From an uncultured Clostridium sp. (GTDB taxonomy: Bacteria > Bacillota > Clostridia > TANB77 > CAG-508), in assembly GCA_947364715.1 (NCBI GenBank), contig CANAUI010000011.1:1-35211 (forward strand): DNA of 35,211 nt. The letters are read 5' to 3'. Numbering within the stretch: position 1 is the first letter of the stretch; the number at the start of each line of letters is the position of its first letter. Below the pieces are notes generated by a model. The model saw only the letters and a list, made by a program, of their open reading frames with translations, searched no databases and was not told where the DNA came from. Shown here piece after piece: positions 9,786 through 17,793 of the stretch. A program made the position numbers and the translations under genes.

Positions 9786-10232
9786 TTATTCAGCATTTTT
9801 ATTTGTTCCACAATCACAAACATCTTCAAAAGTAATACAAATTTCTCTATCATCCAATTTTGCTCTATTTTGTGCAATATCACCCAATGTTAATATACCA
9901 ATTACTTTTTTATTATTATCACAAACAGGTAATCTTCTTACTTTGTTTGTTCCCATTTTACTTTCTGCATTTGTCATATCTTCATTTTCTTCACAAGTAC
10001 ATACATTTGTTGTCATAATATCACTAACAGGTGTTGATTTTACATCTTTATCACAAGCAATACTTCTTAAGATAATATCTCTATCTGTAACTATACCACA
10101 TAAACAACTATTATTATCACAAACAGGTATTGAACCAATGTGATTTTGACACATTAATTTTGCTACTTCATTTATTTTTGTTTCTGGTTTAACACAGCAA
10201 ACTTCTGTACACATACAATCTTTTACTTTCAT
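9786..10232 (-). CDS. Cysteine-rich tandem CBS-domain protein
   Basis: A 148-residue stand-alone protein with two CBS domains (about residues 5-60 and 70-125), which together form a Bateman module that usually binds adenine nucleotides. The CBS pattern is clear: NEVAKLMxxNxIGSIPVCD...GIVTDRDIIL, then NAESKMGTNKVRRLPVCDNNKKVIGILTLGDIA. Unusually it has 15 cysteines, including CMC near the start, CC, CLC, CTC and a C-terminal CDCG, suggesting metal or redox chemistry (inference). I chose ATG 10232 since AAAGGTGG lies 8 nt upstream; an in-frame GTG at 10244 overlaps that ribosome site. It is monocistronic, with the long palindrome downstream. Confidence 0.85.
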   Translation of the reverse strand: MKVKDCMCTEVCCVKPETKINEVAKLMCQNHIGSIPVCDNNSCLCGIVTDRDIILRSIACDKDVKSTPVSDIMTTNVCTCEENEDMTNAESKMGTNKVRRLPVCDNNKKVIGILTLGDIAQNRAKLDDREICITFEDVCDCGTNKNAE

Positions 10233-10384
10233 TCTTTTTACCACCTTTCAAAATTTCTCAATTTTATTTTTTGCATTTTTTTAATTTGTATTCAATTTTT
10301 ATTTTGAAAAATTGGTAAAAATTTTATTTTTTGTAAAAATTTAAATTTCAGAAAGTGAAGTTTGTATGGAATATCTATATTTAC

Positions 10385-10996
10385 CTAGTATTCATAAATA
10401 TCATATAAAGGTTGATAATCTCTAGGCATGATTGGTGGTCTCATTGGTGGATATGGATTATGTGGTGGCCTATGTGGTGGTCTTGGTGGAAAATTGTTAT
10501 GAGGTCTTCCTAATAATTCTCTAATTAGCAAAATTTTAATTAAATCTCTCAAATTGTTATTTATAGGTCTTCTTCTATTTTGTGTTTCTATATTTCTATT
10601 TTCTACTACTTGTTTTTCTGATGGTTTTCTTTGAGTATCATCTTGTTTTACTGTATTTCTATTCTCTATTTTATTAGCATTTGTATTAGATACTGTGTTT
10701 GCTAAATTAATATTAACATTAATCTGATTATTATCTTCGATAGCAGAATAAATTTCATCTGCCATTTGTTCAATTTCTTCTCTATTATTTCCCCTCATAT
10801 TTCCTTCACAGGCTTTTTTAATCATCGGATATATAATTTTATATATCTCTGGATAACATTCCTCTAAATCGTTTTTCATATTTACTCGAGGCAAATTCTG
10901 ATATTCATTTTGATACATTTGAGTTTGATTCATATTTATTGTATTTGGATATCCTAAAACACTTCTTATGTACTCTTCATATTGGTTATCATACAT
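10385..10996 (-). CDS. Uncharacterised protein with Asn-rich linker and Pro-rich C-terminal tail
   Basis: A 203-residue protein whose function I do not recognise. An N-terminal Tyr/Asn/Gln-rich region (residues 1-40) leads to a short conserved-looking helical segment (CYPEIYKIIYPMIKKACEGN). Then comes an acidic helix (EEIEQMADEIYSAIED), an Asn/Thr/Gln-rich low-complexity linker, a helix (NLRDLIKILLIRELLG) and a Pro/His/Arg-rich tail (PPRPPHRPPHNPYPP). No signal peptide or membrane segment is seen. This composition resembles spore-surface or spore-associated proteins of Clostridia, which is inference. AAGGAGG lies 9 nt before the ATG. It follows murD on the same strand after 111 bp, so it may be cotranscribed. 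Confidence 0.8.
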   Translation of the reverse strand: MYDNQYEEYIRSVLGYPNTINMNQTQMYQNEYQNLPRVNMKNDLEECYPEIYKIIYPMIKKACEGNMRGNNREEIEQMADEIYSAIEDNNQINVNINLANTVSNTNANKIENRNTVKQDDTQRKPSEKQVVENRNIETQNRRRPINNNLRDLIKILLIRELLGRPHNNFPPRPPHRPPHNPYPPMRPPIMPRDYQPLYDIYEY

Positions 10997-11107
10997 TTTT
11001 AAATTCCTCCTTGTTTATTTTATACAAGATATGTTGATAAACTTAAAAATGTTCATAAAATTTAACTTTTTAGGATAATTTTTGTATTAATATATAAAAT
11101 TATTTCA

Positions 11108-12511
11108 TCAATGAATATTTTTCACTAAATCTTTAAATTGATTCCCTCTGTCTGCAAAATCTTTAAACATGTCAAAACTTGCACTAGCAGGAGAAAATAG
11201 GACAACCTCTCCACTTTTAGCATTCTTTTTTGCAATCGAAATTGTTTCTTGTAATGTTTCACACATATAAATATCTAAATTTTTATTTTCTTTTTCTAGT
11301 TCTCTCTTTACAACTTCATAAATCTTTCCTGCTGTTTGACCAATCAAAATCAATGTTTTTACTTTATCAATAATTGGTTTGGCAATAGGCGTATAATCTA
11401 AATTTTTATCATATCCTCCAGCAATCAAAACAATGTTTTCTTTAAATGCATTAATTCCAGATAAAGTTCTGGTAGGAGATGAGCTTGAAGAGTCATTATA
11501 CCATTTTACTCCATCAATTTCTTTTACAAATTCAATTCTATGCTCTACAGGTTTAAATTCTTTTATTGCTTTTACTGCTGTTTCTAAATTAACTAAACTT
11601 GATGTTGTAGCAATGGCTGTTGCAATATTTTGATAATTATGACTTCCTCTTAAGATAACATCATCTATATTTAAAATATGTTTTCTAACTTTATCATCAC
11701 ATTCTTTTATTACATCTTCATCAACAATATATCCATTATCTAATTTAGTATGACCACTAAAGAAGATAACTTTTCCATTAGCTTCTTTTGCACAATCTTT
11801 TGTAATTTCATTATCATAATTTAAAATCAAAATTCCATTTTCATCTTGATATTTGTATATATTTTTCTTACTATCTATATATTCTTGATAATCTTTATGA
11901 ATATTTAAATGATTTGGTGTTATATTAGTAATAACAGCAATTTGTGGGCTAACTTCCATTCCCATTAATTGAAAACTACTTAATTCTAAAACAACAATAT
12001 CTTCAGGTGTTATTTCTGATAATTTTGTAAATAATGGTGTCCCAATATTTCCTCCCAAAAATGTTTTATATCCTGCCTTTTGTAAGATATTATTTACTAA
12101 ACTGGTTGTTGTTGTTTTACCATCACTTCCAGTTATTCCAATAATTTTTGCTGGGCACATTTGCATTAATAATTCTATTTCTGTTGTTACTAATACACCT
12201 CTATTTGCCTCTTCTAGCAATTCAGGTCTTGTAGGTAAACAACTAGGTGAACGGAAAATTATATTAAAGTTTTTTAAATGTTTCATACAATCTTTTCCAA
12301 CATGTATAATAAATTCATAATTATTAATTTTTTCAATAATATCTTTAGGAATTTGATTATATTCTCTTTCATCAAATATTGTCACTTTTGCTTTTTTGTC
12401 ATATAAATAATCTAAAAGTGGTAAATTACTAACTCCTAATCCTATTATGGCTATTTTTCTATATCTTATGTATTCGTTAAATTCATTCAATTTTTCATTA
12501 TTATATTTCAT
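11108..12511 (-). CDS. murD: UDP-N-acetylmuramoyl-L-alanine--D-glutamate ligase
   Basis: MurD adds D-glutamate to UDP-MurNAc-L-Ala in the cytoplasm during peptidoglycan precursor synthesis. The 467 residues match the family length. The N-terminal Rossmann-like domain begins IAIIGLGVSNLPLL. The central ATPase domain has the P-loop GSDGKTT (residues 128-134), and VLELSSFQL and TNITPNHLNIH are characteristic of MurD. The C-terminal domain carries EHRIEFV, WYNDSSSSSPT and IAGGYDKN. The ATG follows GGGAGGA 7 nt upstream. It is not in a mur/dcw cluster here; other cell-wall genes are absent from the window. Confidence 0.95.
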   Translation of the reverse strand: MKYNNEKLNEFNEYIRYRKIAIIGLGVSNLPLLDYLYDKKAKVTIFDEREYNQIPKDIIEKINNYEFIIHVGKDCMKHLKNFNIIFRSPSCLPTRPELLEEANRGVLVTTEIELLMQMCPAKIIGITGSDGKTTTTSLVNNILQKAGYKTFLGGNIGTPLFTKLSEITPEDIVVLELSSFQLMGMEVSPQIAVITNITPNHLNIHKDYQEYIDSKKNIYKYQDENGILILNYDNEITKDCAKEANGKVIFFSGHTKLDNGYIVDEDVIKECDDKVRKHILNIDDVILRGSHNYQNIATAIATTSSLVNLETAVKAIKEFKPVEHRIEFVKEIDGVKWYNDSSSSSPTRTLSGINAFKENIVLIAGGYDKNLDYTPIAKPIIDKVKTLILIGQTAGKIYEVVKRELEKENKNLDIYMCETLQETISIAKKNAKSGEVVLFSPASASFDMFKDFADRGNQFKDLVKNIH

Positions 12512-12656
12512 TTGTCAATCCTCCCTAAACAAATCTTATAAAGTTAGATATATATTTGTTATTATATATCAATTATATAAAAAAAACAAATTATGGGTGA
12601 ATATTTTTTTATATATTCGTACAAAATAGTAATATACTTTGAGGAGGTGCTTGTAT

Positions 12657-12752
12657 ATGAGTAAGAAAAATAAAGAAAATAAAAATAACAATAATTCAAA
12701 TAATCAAAACAACAATAACAACAATGAAAGACAAAATAATAATAACAAATAA
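12657..12752 (+). CDS. 31-residue Asn-rich hydrophilic peptide
   Basis: A very small ORF starting ATG 12657 and ending TAA 12752, preceded by GAGGAGGTG 8-9 nt upstream and followed immediately by a 14-bp terminator stem. These signals make it a credible gene despite its size. The peptide begins MSKKNKENKNNNN and is 16 of 31 Asn, with only Lys, Gln, Glu, Ser and Arg besides Met; it is entirely hydrophilic. It sits alone between divergent murD and convergent hydA. The function is unknown; tiny hydrophilic proteins of this sort include some spore proteins, but nothing here proves that. Confidence 0.6.
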   Translation: MSKKNKENKNNNNSNNQNNNNNNERQNNNNK

Positions 12753-12756
12753 TTTG

Positions 12757-12803
12757 TTAAAGAGACAATTCGAACTATATTCAAATTGTCTCTTTAATTT
12801 TAT
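12757..12803 (+). terminator. Strong terminator after the Asn-rich ORF
   Basis: TTAAAGAGACAATT (12757-12770) pairs perfectly over 14 bp with AATTGTCTCTTTAA (12784-12797) around a 13-nt loop, followed by TTTTATAT. It begins 5 nt after the small ORF's stop codon. Confidence 0.85.
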
Positions 12804-12873
12804 ATATTAGGAAATAAAATATTAAGGCTTTCCGATTTATTCTAATAAATTTCTTACTATATAACAAACATTA

Positions 12874-14631
12874 CTATATATTATATTTTTCTCTTTTTGT
12901 ATATGATGTATGTAATAATTTTTCAGCAATTTCGCTTCCTGGTTTTTCTAAGAAATCTTTATATAATTTTTTCATAACAGGATTTTCATGTGATTTTCTA
13001 ACAATACTTTTTTCATCTATCTTGTATAGGGCATCTGCTCTTAATTTTCTAACATCGACTTCTGCTCTTGTTTTGGCATTTTTAATTGGTTGGCCACCAC
13101 CCATGATACAACCTCCTGGGCAAGCCATAATTTCAACAAATTGATAATCTGCTCTACCAGATTTAATTTCTTCTAATATTGTTTTTGCATTTGCCAATCC
13201 ACTTACTGCAACAACATTTATATCTTTTCCAGCAATATTAATTGTCGCTCTTTTAATACCATCTCCACCTCTTACTTGCTCAAAATCAATTTTAGGTAAA
13301 TCTTTTCCTGTTAAAGTATCTTGTGCTGTTCTCAAAGCTGCTTCCATAACACCACCAGTTGTTCCAAAAATAGCTCCTGCTCCACTTGCTTCTCCCATAG
13401 GACTATCAAAATTACTATCTCCCAATTTTTCAAATTCGATATTTGCTTGTTTAATCATCCTTGCTAATTCTCTAGTTGTAATAACATTATCTACATCATA
13501 TAAATTATCTTCCATCATTTCTGGTCTTTGTCTCTCAAACTTTTTTGCAATACATGGCATAACAGAAACTATATATATTTTTTCTGGGTTAAGCCCTTCC
13601 CTATTTGCATAATAGGTTTTTAAAATAGCTCCAAACATTTCATGAGGAGATTTACAACTAGATAGATGTGGTAATAATTCTGGATAATTCATTTCTATAT
13701 ATTTTACCCAACCAGGACTACAAGATGTAATCATTGGTAAATTATCATTTTTTGTAAATCGTTCTATAAATTCATTTGCTTCTTCCATAATAGTAAGGTC
13801 AGCACCTGTATTAGTATCAAATACTTTATCAAATCCTAAACGTTTTAATGCAGTAACCATTTTTCCTGCTACATTTGTACCAATTGGCATTCCAAATTCT
13901 TCTCCAAGAGCAACTCTAACTGCTGGAGCAGTTTGCACTATAACAGTTGTTTCTGGGTCTTTTAATTTTGCCCATATATCATTTATTGTTTCTTTTTCAT
14001 GTAAAGCACCTGTTGGGCAAGCTTCTATACATTGACCACAAAATGTACAATTAACATCATTTAAACTTTTATCTCCAACAGTTGATATACATGATTCAAA
14101 ACCTCTATTAATACAATCAATAGCACCAATCTTTTGTACATTTTTACATACTGCTACACATCTTCTACATAAAATACATTTATTAAAATCTCTAACTATA
14201 GATGGTGATAAGTCATCTATTTTGTGTTCTGTTCTTTCTCCTTCAAATTCAATATTCAAAACATTAAATTTAGTTGCCAAAGCTTGTAATTCACAATTTC
14301 CAGAACGTGTACAAGTTAAACAATCTTTAGAATGATTCGAAATTATTAAATCTAAAATCACATGGCGTGCTTCTAATACATTTTGTGTATGTGTATGTAC
14401 AACCATACCTTCTTCAACAGTTTGAATACATGAAGTAGCAAATCCTCTTCTTCCTTCTACTTCAACAATACACATTCTACAATCTCCCACTTCATTAATT
14501 TCCTTTAAAAAACATAATGTTGGGATATCAATTCCTGCTGTTTTCGCAGATTCTAATATAGTTGTTCCTTTAGGCACAGTTATTTTTTGATTGTCAATTG
14601 TTAAATTAACCATTTCTTTTTCCATATCCAC
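12874..14631 (-). CDS. hydA: [FeFe] hydrogenase catalytic subunit
   Basis: Catalytic subunit of a trimeric NAD-linked [FeFe] hydrogenase, probably electron-bifurcating, handling H2 with ferredoxin and NADH. It has 585 residues. An N-terminal [2Fe-2S] ferredoxin domain uses Cys40, 51, 54 and 68. A His/Cys [4Fe-4S] site uses His100, Cys104, Cys107 and Cys113. Two more [4Fe-4S] clusters lie in CILCRRCVAVC (152-162) and CTFCGQCIEAC (195-205). The H-cluster motifs follow: L1 TSCSPGW (302-308), L2 MPCIAKKFE (Cys360) and L3 ACPGGCIMGGGQP (Cys504/508). All ligands are present. The start is GTG, with later in-frame ATGs at codons 3 and 7 as alternatives; the ribosome site is weak. It is the last gene of the hydCBA operon. 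A weak stem-loop at about 12808-12850 may end the operon. Confidence 0.95.
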   Translation of the reverse strand: MDMEKEMVNLTIDNQKITVPKGTTILESAKTAGIDIPTLCFLKEINEVGDCRMCIVEVEGRRGFATSCIQTVEEGMVVHTHTQNVLEARHVILDLIISNHSKDCLTCTRSGNCELQALATKFNVLNIEFEGERTEHKIDDLSPSIVRDFNKCILCRRCVAVCKNVQKIGAIDCINRGFESCISTVGDKSLNDVNCTFCGQCIEACPTGALHEKETINDIWAKLKDPETTVIVQTAPAVRVALGEEFGMPIGTNVAGKMVTALKRLGFDKVFDTNTGADLTIMEEANEFIERFTKNDNLPMITSCSPGWVKYIEMNYPELLPHLSSCKSPHEMFGAILKTYYANREGLNPEKIYIVSVMPCIAKKFERQRPEMMEDNLYDVDNVITTRELARMIKQANIEFEKLGDSNFDSPMGEASGAGAIFGTTGGVMEAALRTAQDTLTGKDLPKIDFEQVRGGDGIKRATINIAGKDINVVAVSGLANAKTILEEIKSGRADYQFVEIMACPGGCIMGGGQPIKNAKTRAEVDVRKLRADALYKIDEKSIVRKSHENPVMKKLYKDFLEKPGSEIAEKLLHTSYTKREKYNI

Positions 14632-14683
14632 ATCTCTCTTTCTTTTAACTATTATTAAAATTTATGATTTAATTGGCACATTC

Positions 14684-16576
14684 CTAATTTCCAATAGCAT
14701 GGAATGGACAACTCGCAATACATGTACCACATTTAATACATTTTTCTTGATTGATAATTCTTTTATTTCTTCCTGACCCATCAATAGCATTAACAGGACA
14801 ATGTTTTTGACATAATCCACAACCTTTACATTTTTCTTCATTTATTGTAATTTTTGCCATTGCTTTACATTCTAATGTTCTACATTCTTTTTTAATAGCA
14901 TGTTCTCTAAATTCTTCTCTAAAATATTTCATTGTACTTACTACTGGATTTGGTGCTGTTTGTCCTAATCCACATACACTAGATTTCTGGATATTATCTG
15001 CTAGTTTTTCTAATTTATATAAGTCTAGTTCTTCTCCTTCACCATTACACAATCTTTCTAATATTTCTAACATTCTTTTTGTTCCAATTCTACAAGGTGT
15101 ACACTTACCACAACTCTCACTTACTGTAAAATCTAAATAAAATTTTGCCAATGCTACCATACATTTAGTGTCATCCATAACAATTAATCCACCTGACCCC
15201 ATCATAGAGCCAATTTGTTTTAATGATTCATAATCTATTGGTGTATCTAAATGTTCTTTTGGGATACAACCTCCTGATGGACCTCCTGTTTGTGCTGCTT
15301 TAAATTCTCTACCATTTGGAATACCTCCACCAATATCGTAAATAATTTCTCTTAATGTAGTTCCCATAGGTACTTCTACTAATCCAATATTATTAACATT
15401 TCCACCTAAAGCAAACACTTTTGTTCCTTTGGAAGTTTCTGTTCCAATAGAAGAATACCATTCTGCACCATTTAAAATAATTTGAGCAATATTTGCATAA
15501 GTTTCTACATTGTTAATCAAAGTTGGTTTTCCCCACAATCCTGATTGTGCTGGATATGGTGGTTTAACTCTTGGTTGACCTCTTTTTCCTTCAATAGATT
15601 CTAAAAGTGCTGTTTCCTCACCACAAACAAATGCTCCTGCACCTAATCTAATCTCAATATCAAAACTAAAATCTGTTCCAAAAATATTTTCTCCTAATAT
15701 TCCATAATCTCTAGCTTGTTCTATCGCAATTTTTAATCTTTGTACTGCAATTGGATATTCTGCTCTAACATAAATATATCCTTTATTAGCACCTATACTA
15801 TATCCTGCAATTGCCATAGCTTCTAATACACAATGTGGGTCTCCTTCTAATATACTTCTATCCATAAATGCACCTGGGTCTCCTTCATCTGCATTACATA
15901 CCACATATTTTTGATTTTCAACAGAAGCTTTAGTAAGTTCCCATTTTTTACCTGTAGGAAAACCTGCTCCTCCTCTACCTCTTAAACCTGAATTTTTTAT
16001 AACATCAATAACTTCATCTTGTGTCATTTCTATTAATACTTTTTCTAATGCTTTATATCCATCAAATGCTATGTATTCATCTATCTCTTCTGGATTTACA
16101 AGACCACAATTTTTAAGAGCAATCCTTTTTTGTTTTTTATAAAAATTCAACTCATCTAAACTATTGGCAACTGTTCCATCAATATCTTTACAAAGTAATC
16201 TCTCTACTTTTCCACCTTTTATAATATGTTTTTCAATAATTTCTTCACAATCTTCTGGTGTTACCATAGCATAAAAAGTATCTTCAGGTCTTATAATTAC
16301 AATAGGACCTTTGGCACAAAGACCAAAACAACCAGTTTTTATTACTCTTACATTAGTTATATTTTTTTCTTCTAAAATTTTCTTAAATTTTTCTAAAATT
16401 TCAGGTGATTTTGAAGAAGTACAACCTGTACCTTGACAAACTAAGATATGTTTTTCTCTAGTATCTGCTTTTGTATTAATTCTTAAATCTAATTCTTTTC
16501 TTTTTTCTTCTCTTATTTCATGTATTTTTTCTAGGCTTTTCATACTTTTTATCATTCCTTTCTTTCCCTTCGACAT
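14684..16576 (-). CDS. hydB: NAD-linked hydrogenase NuoF-like flavoprotein subunit
   Basis: The 630-residue diaphorase subunit of the hydrogenase, binding FMN and NAD(H). An N-terminal thioredoxin-like [2Fe-2S] domain has Cys47, Cys52, Cys83 and Cys87. The NuoF core follows with the FMN/NAD loop GRGGAGFPTGKKW (200-212), CNADEGDPGAFMDR, and the [4Fe-4S] motif SESCGKCTPCRIG. A C-terminal two-cluster ferredoxin domain (CKGCGLCQKHCP and CIKCGTCIASCP) completes the typical HydB layout. The exact start is uncertain: ATGs at codons 1, 8 and 12 are all possible, and AAGGGA precedes codon 8. It lies 24 bp after hydC and 52 bp before hydA on the same strand. NuoF and NuoE subunits of complex I are excluded by the domain fusion and the hydrogenase neighbour. 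Confidence 0.94.
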   Translation of the reverse strand: MSKGKKGMIKSMKSLEKIHEIREEKRKELDLRINTKADTREKHILVCQGTGCTSSKSPEILEKFKKILEEKNITNVRVIKTGCFGLCAKGPIVIIRPEDTFYAMVTPEDCEEIIEKHIIKGGKVERLLCKDIDGTVANSLDELNFYKKQKRIALKNCGLVNPEEIDEYIAFDGYKALEKVLIEMTQDEVIDVIKNSGLRGRGGAGFPTGKKWELTKASVENQKYVVCNADEGDPGAFMDRSILEGDPHCVLEAMAIAGYSIGANKGYIYVRAEYPIAVQRLKIAIEQARDYGILGENIFGTDFSFDIEIRLGAGAFVCGEETALLESIEGKRGQPRVKPPYPAQSGLWGKPTLINNVETYANIAQIILNGAEWYSSIGTETSKGTKVFALGGNVNNIGLVEVPMGTTLREIIYDIGGGIPNGREFKAAQTGGPSGGCIPKEHLDTPIDYESLKQIGSMMGSGGLIVMDDTKCMVALAKFYLDFTVSESCGKCTPCRIGTKRMLEILERLCNGEGEELDLYKLEKLADNIQKSSVCGLGQTAPNPVVSTMKYFREEFREHAIKKECRTLECKAMAKITINEEKCKGCGLCQKHCPVNAIDGSGRNKRIINQEKCIKCGTCIASCPFHAIGN

Positions 16577-16600
16577 CTACGAAAGGCACAATTTTGCATC

Positions 16601-17101
16601 TTATTGTTCTTCTTTATTCATAATTTCATCTAAAACTTCATCTATTTTTTTAACAGTTGCTTTTCCATATACTTCACCATTTACAGTAAATACTGGTGCT
16701 AAACCACATGCTCCAACACATCTAGTTTCTTCAATAGAAAATAATCCATCAGTTGTTGTTTCTCCTGATTCAATCTGTAGTTTTTCTTTTAATCTGTCCA
16801 TAATTTTTTGAGAACCTTTTACATAACATGCTGTTCCCAAACATACTGCAACATTATATTTTCCTTTAGGTTTTAGGGTAAATCTCGAATAAAAAGTAAT
16901 GACTCCATAAATTTCTGCCATTGGAATATCTAAAAATTCTGAAAGTTCTATTTGTGCATTTTGTGGAATATATCCATAATGCTCTTGTACCTCATTTAAC
17001 ATTTGAATTAGATTATCTTTAATAGGTAAATATTCATCAAACAATTTTTGTATAAATTCGTCCCTTTTAGGACAACCACACTGGCATTTGTTTTCACTCA
17101 T
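16601..17101 (-). CDS. hydC: NAD-linked hydrogenase NuoE-like [2Fe-2S] subunit
   Basis: A 166-residue NuoE-type subunit with a helical N-terminal part and a thioredoxin-like [2Fe-2S] domain that passes electrons between the flavin subunit and the rest of the hydrogenase. The cluster ligands are in CLGTACYVKGS and TRCVGACGLAP. EVQEHYGYIP and IYGVITFYSRF are classic NuoE motifs. A short N-terminal tail holds an extra Cys cluster (CQCGC). The ATG follows GAGGAGGT 6 nt upstream. It is the first gene of the hydCBA operon and has a consensus promoter at 17142-17170. Confidence 0.94.
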   Translation of the reverse strand: MSENKCQCGCPKRDEFIQKLFDEYLPIKDNLIQMLNEVQEHYGYIPQNAQIELSEFLDIPMAEIYGVITFYSRFTLKPKGKYNVAVCLGTACYVKGSQKIMDRLKEKLQIESGETTTDGLFSIEETRCVGACGLAPVFTVNGEVYGKATVKKIDEVLDEIMNKEEQ

Positions 17102-17141
17102 TTTAATACCTCCTCTTACATATTATTATGTAACTGCATAA

Positions 17142-17170
17142 ATTATATCAGACTAAAATTTTTTATACAA
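17142..17170 (-). promoter_or_regulatory. Sigma-A-type promoter of the hydCBA operon
   Basis: On the minus strand TTGTAT (17165-17170) is followed after exactly 17 bp by a perfect TATAAT (17142-17147), about 40 bp upstream of the hydC start. No obvious Rex-type operator palindrome was identified around it. Confidence 0.7.
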
Positions 17171-17253
17171 GTTTTTTTTGTTTTTATATTGACTTTTTTG
17201 TCGAAACGTGTGAAAATTTAATTGTACTTATAATATGAAAGGGGGATTTATTT

Positions 17254-17745
17254 ATGTACGATTATTCTTATAATCCTAGTACTATAAGCGGTTATTCATC
17301 AGCACTAGAAGCAACATCTGTATTAGCTACATTAGGAGCTTTTGTTGGTATTATTCTTATAATGGGCTTAGTTATTGGTGTTTTACAAATAATTGGTATG
17401 TGGAAAATGTTCACAAAAGCAGGTGAAAAAGGTTGGAAATCAATAATACCTATTTATAATTTAGTAATTTTATTTAAAATTTCTGGAATTTCACCATTAT
17501 TTGTATGTGGATATCTATTTAGCTTTATTCCTTATATTGGAGTTTTCATTGCTCTATGTATTACAATTTATCAATCTTATAATTTAGCTAAATCATTTGG
17601 AAAAGATGCTGGATTTACAGTTGGATTAGTAATCTTTCCAACAATTTTCTTTATGATTTTAGGTTTCGGAAAAGCTGAATATGTTGGAAATAATTCAACT
17701 ACAATACCACAAAATGAACAACCTTCAAATAATAATGAAGAATAA
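17254..17745 (+). CDS. DUF5684-type small membrane protein
   Basis: A 163-residue membrane protein with about four membrane segments (residues 25-50, 62-80, 85-107 and 115-140). The motif KAGEKGWKSIIPIYNLVILFKI, seen here in two parts around residues 55-77, is typical of DUF5684 proteins, which are often fused to or near signal peptidase-like genes. The C-terminus is a short hydrophilic Asn/Gln-rich tail. AAAGGGGGA precedes the ATG by about 9 nt. It is divergent from hydC and convergent with uvrB. The biochemical role is unknown. Confidence 0.75.
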   Translation: MYDYSYNPSTISGYSSALEATSVLATLGAFVGIILIMGLVIGVLQIIGMWKMFTKAGEKGWKSIIPIYNLVILFKISGISPLFVCGYLFSFIPYIGVFIALCITIYQSYNLAKSFGKDAGFTVGLVIFPTIFFMILGFGKAEYVGNNSTTIPQNEQPSNNNEE

Positions 17746-17750
17746 AATTT

Positions 17751-17792
17751 AATAAATCCCAAATAGAAGAAAATCTCTATCTGGGATTTATT
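17751..17792. terminator. Bidirectional terminator between DUF5684 gene and uvrB
   Basis: AATAAATCCCA-ATAGA (17751-17767) pairs with TCTAT-TGGGATTTATT (17776-17792) with a single mismatch. It has T-rich flanks on both strands and sits exactly between two convergent genes. Confidence 0.85.
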
Positions 17793-17793
17793 A

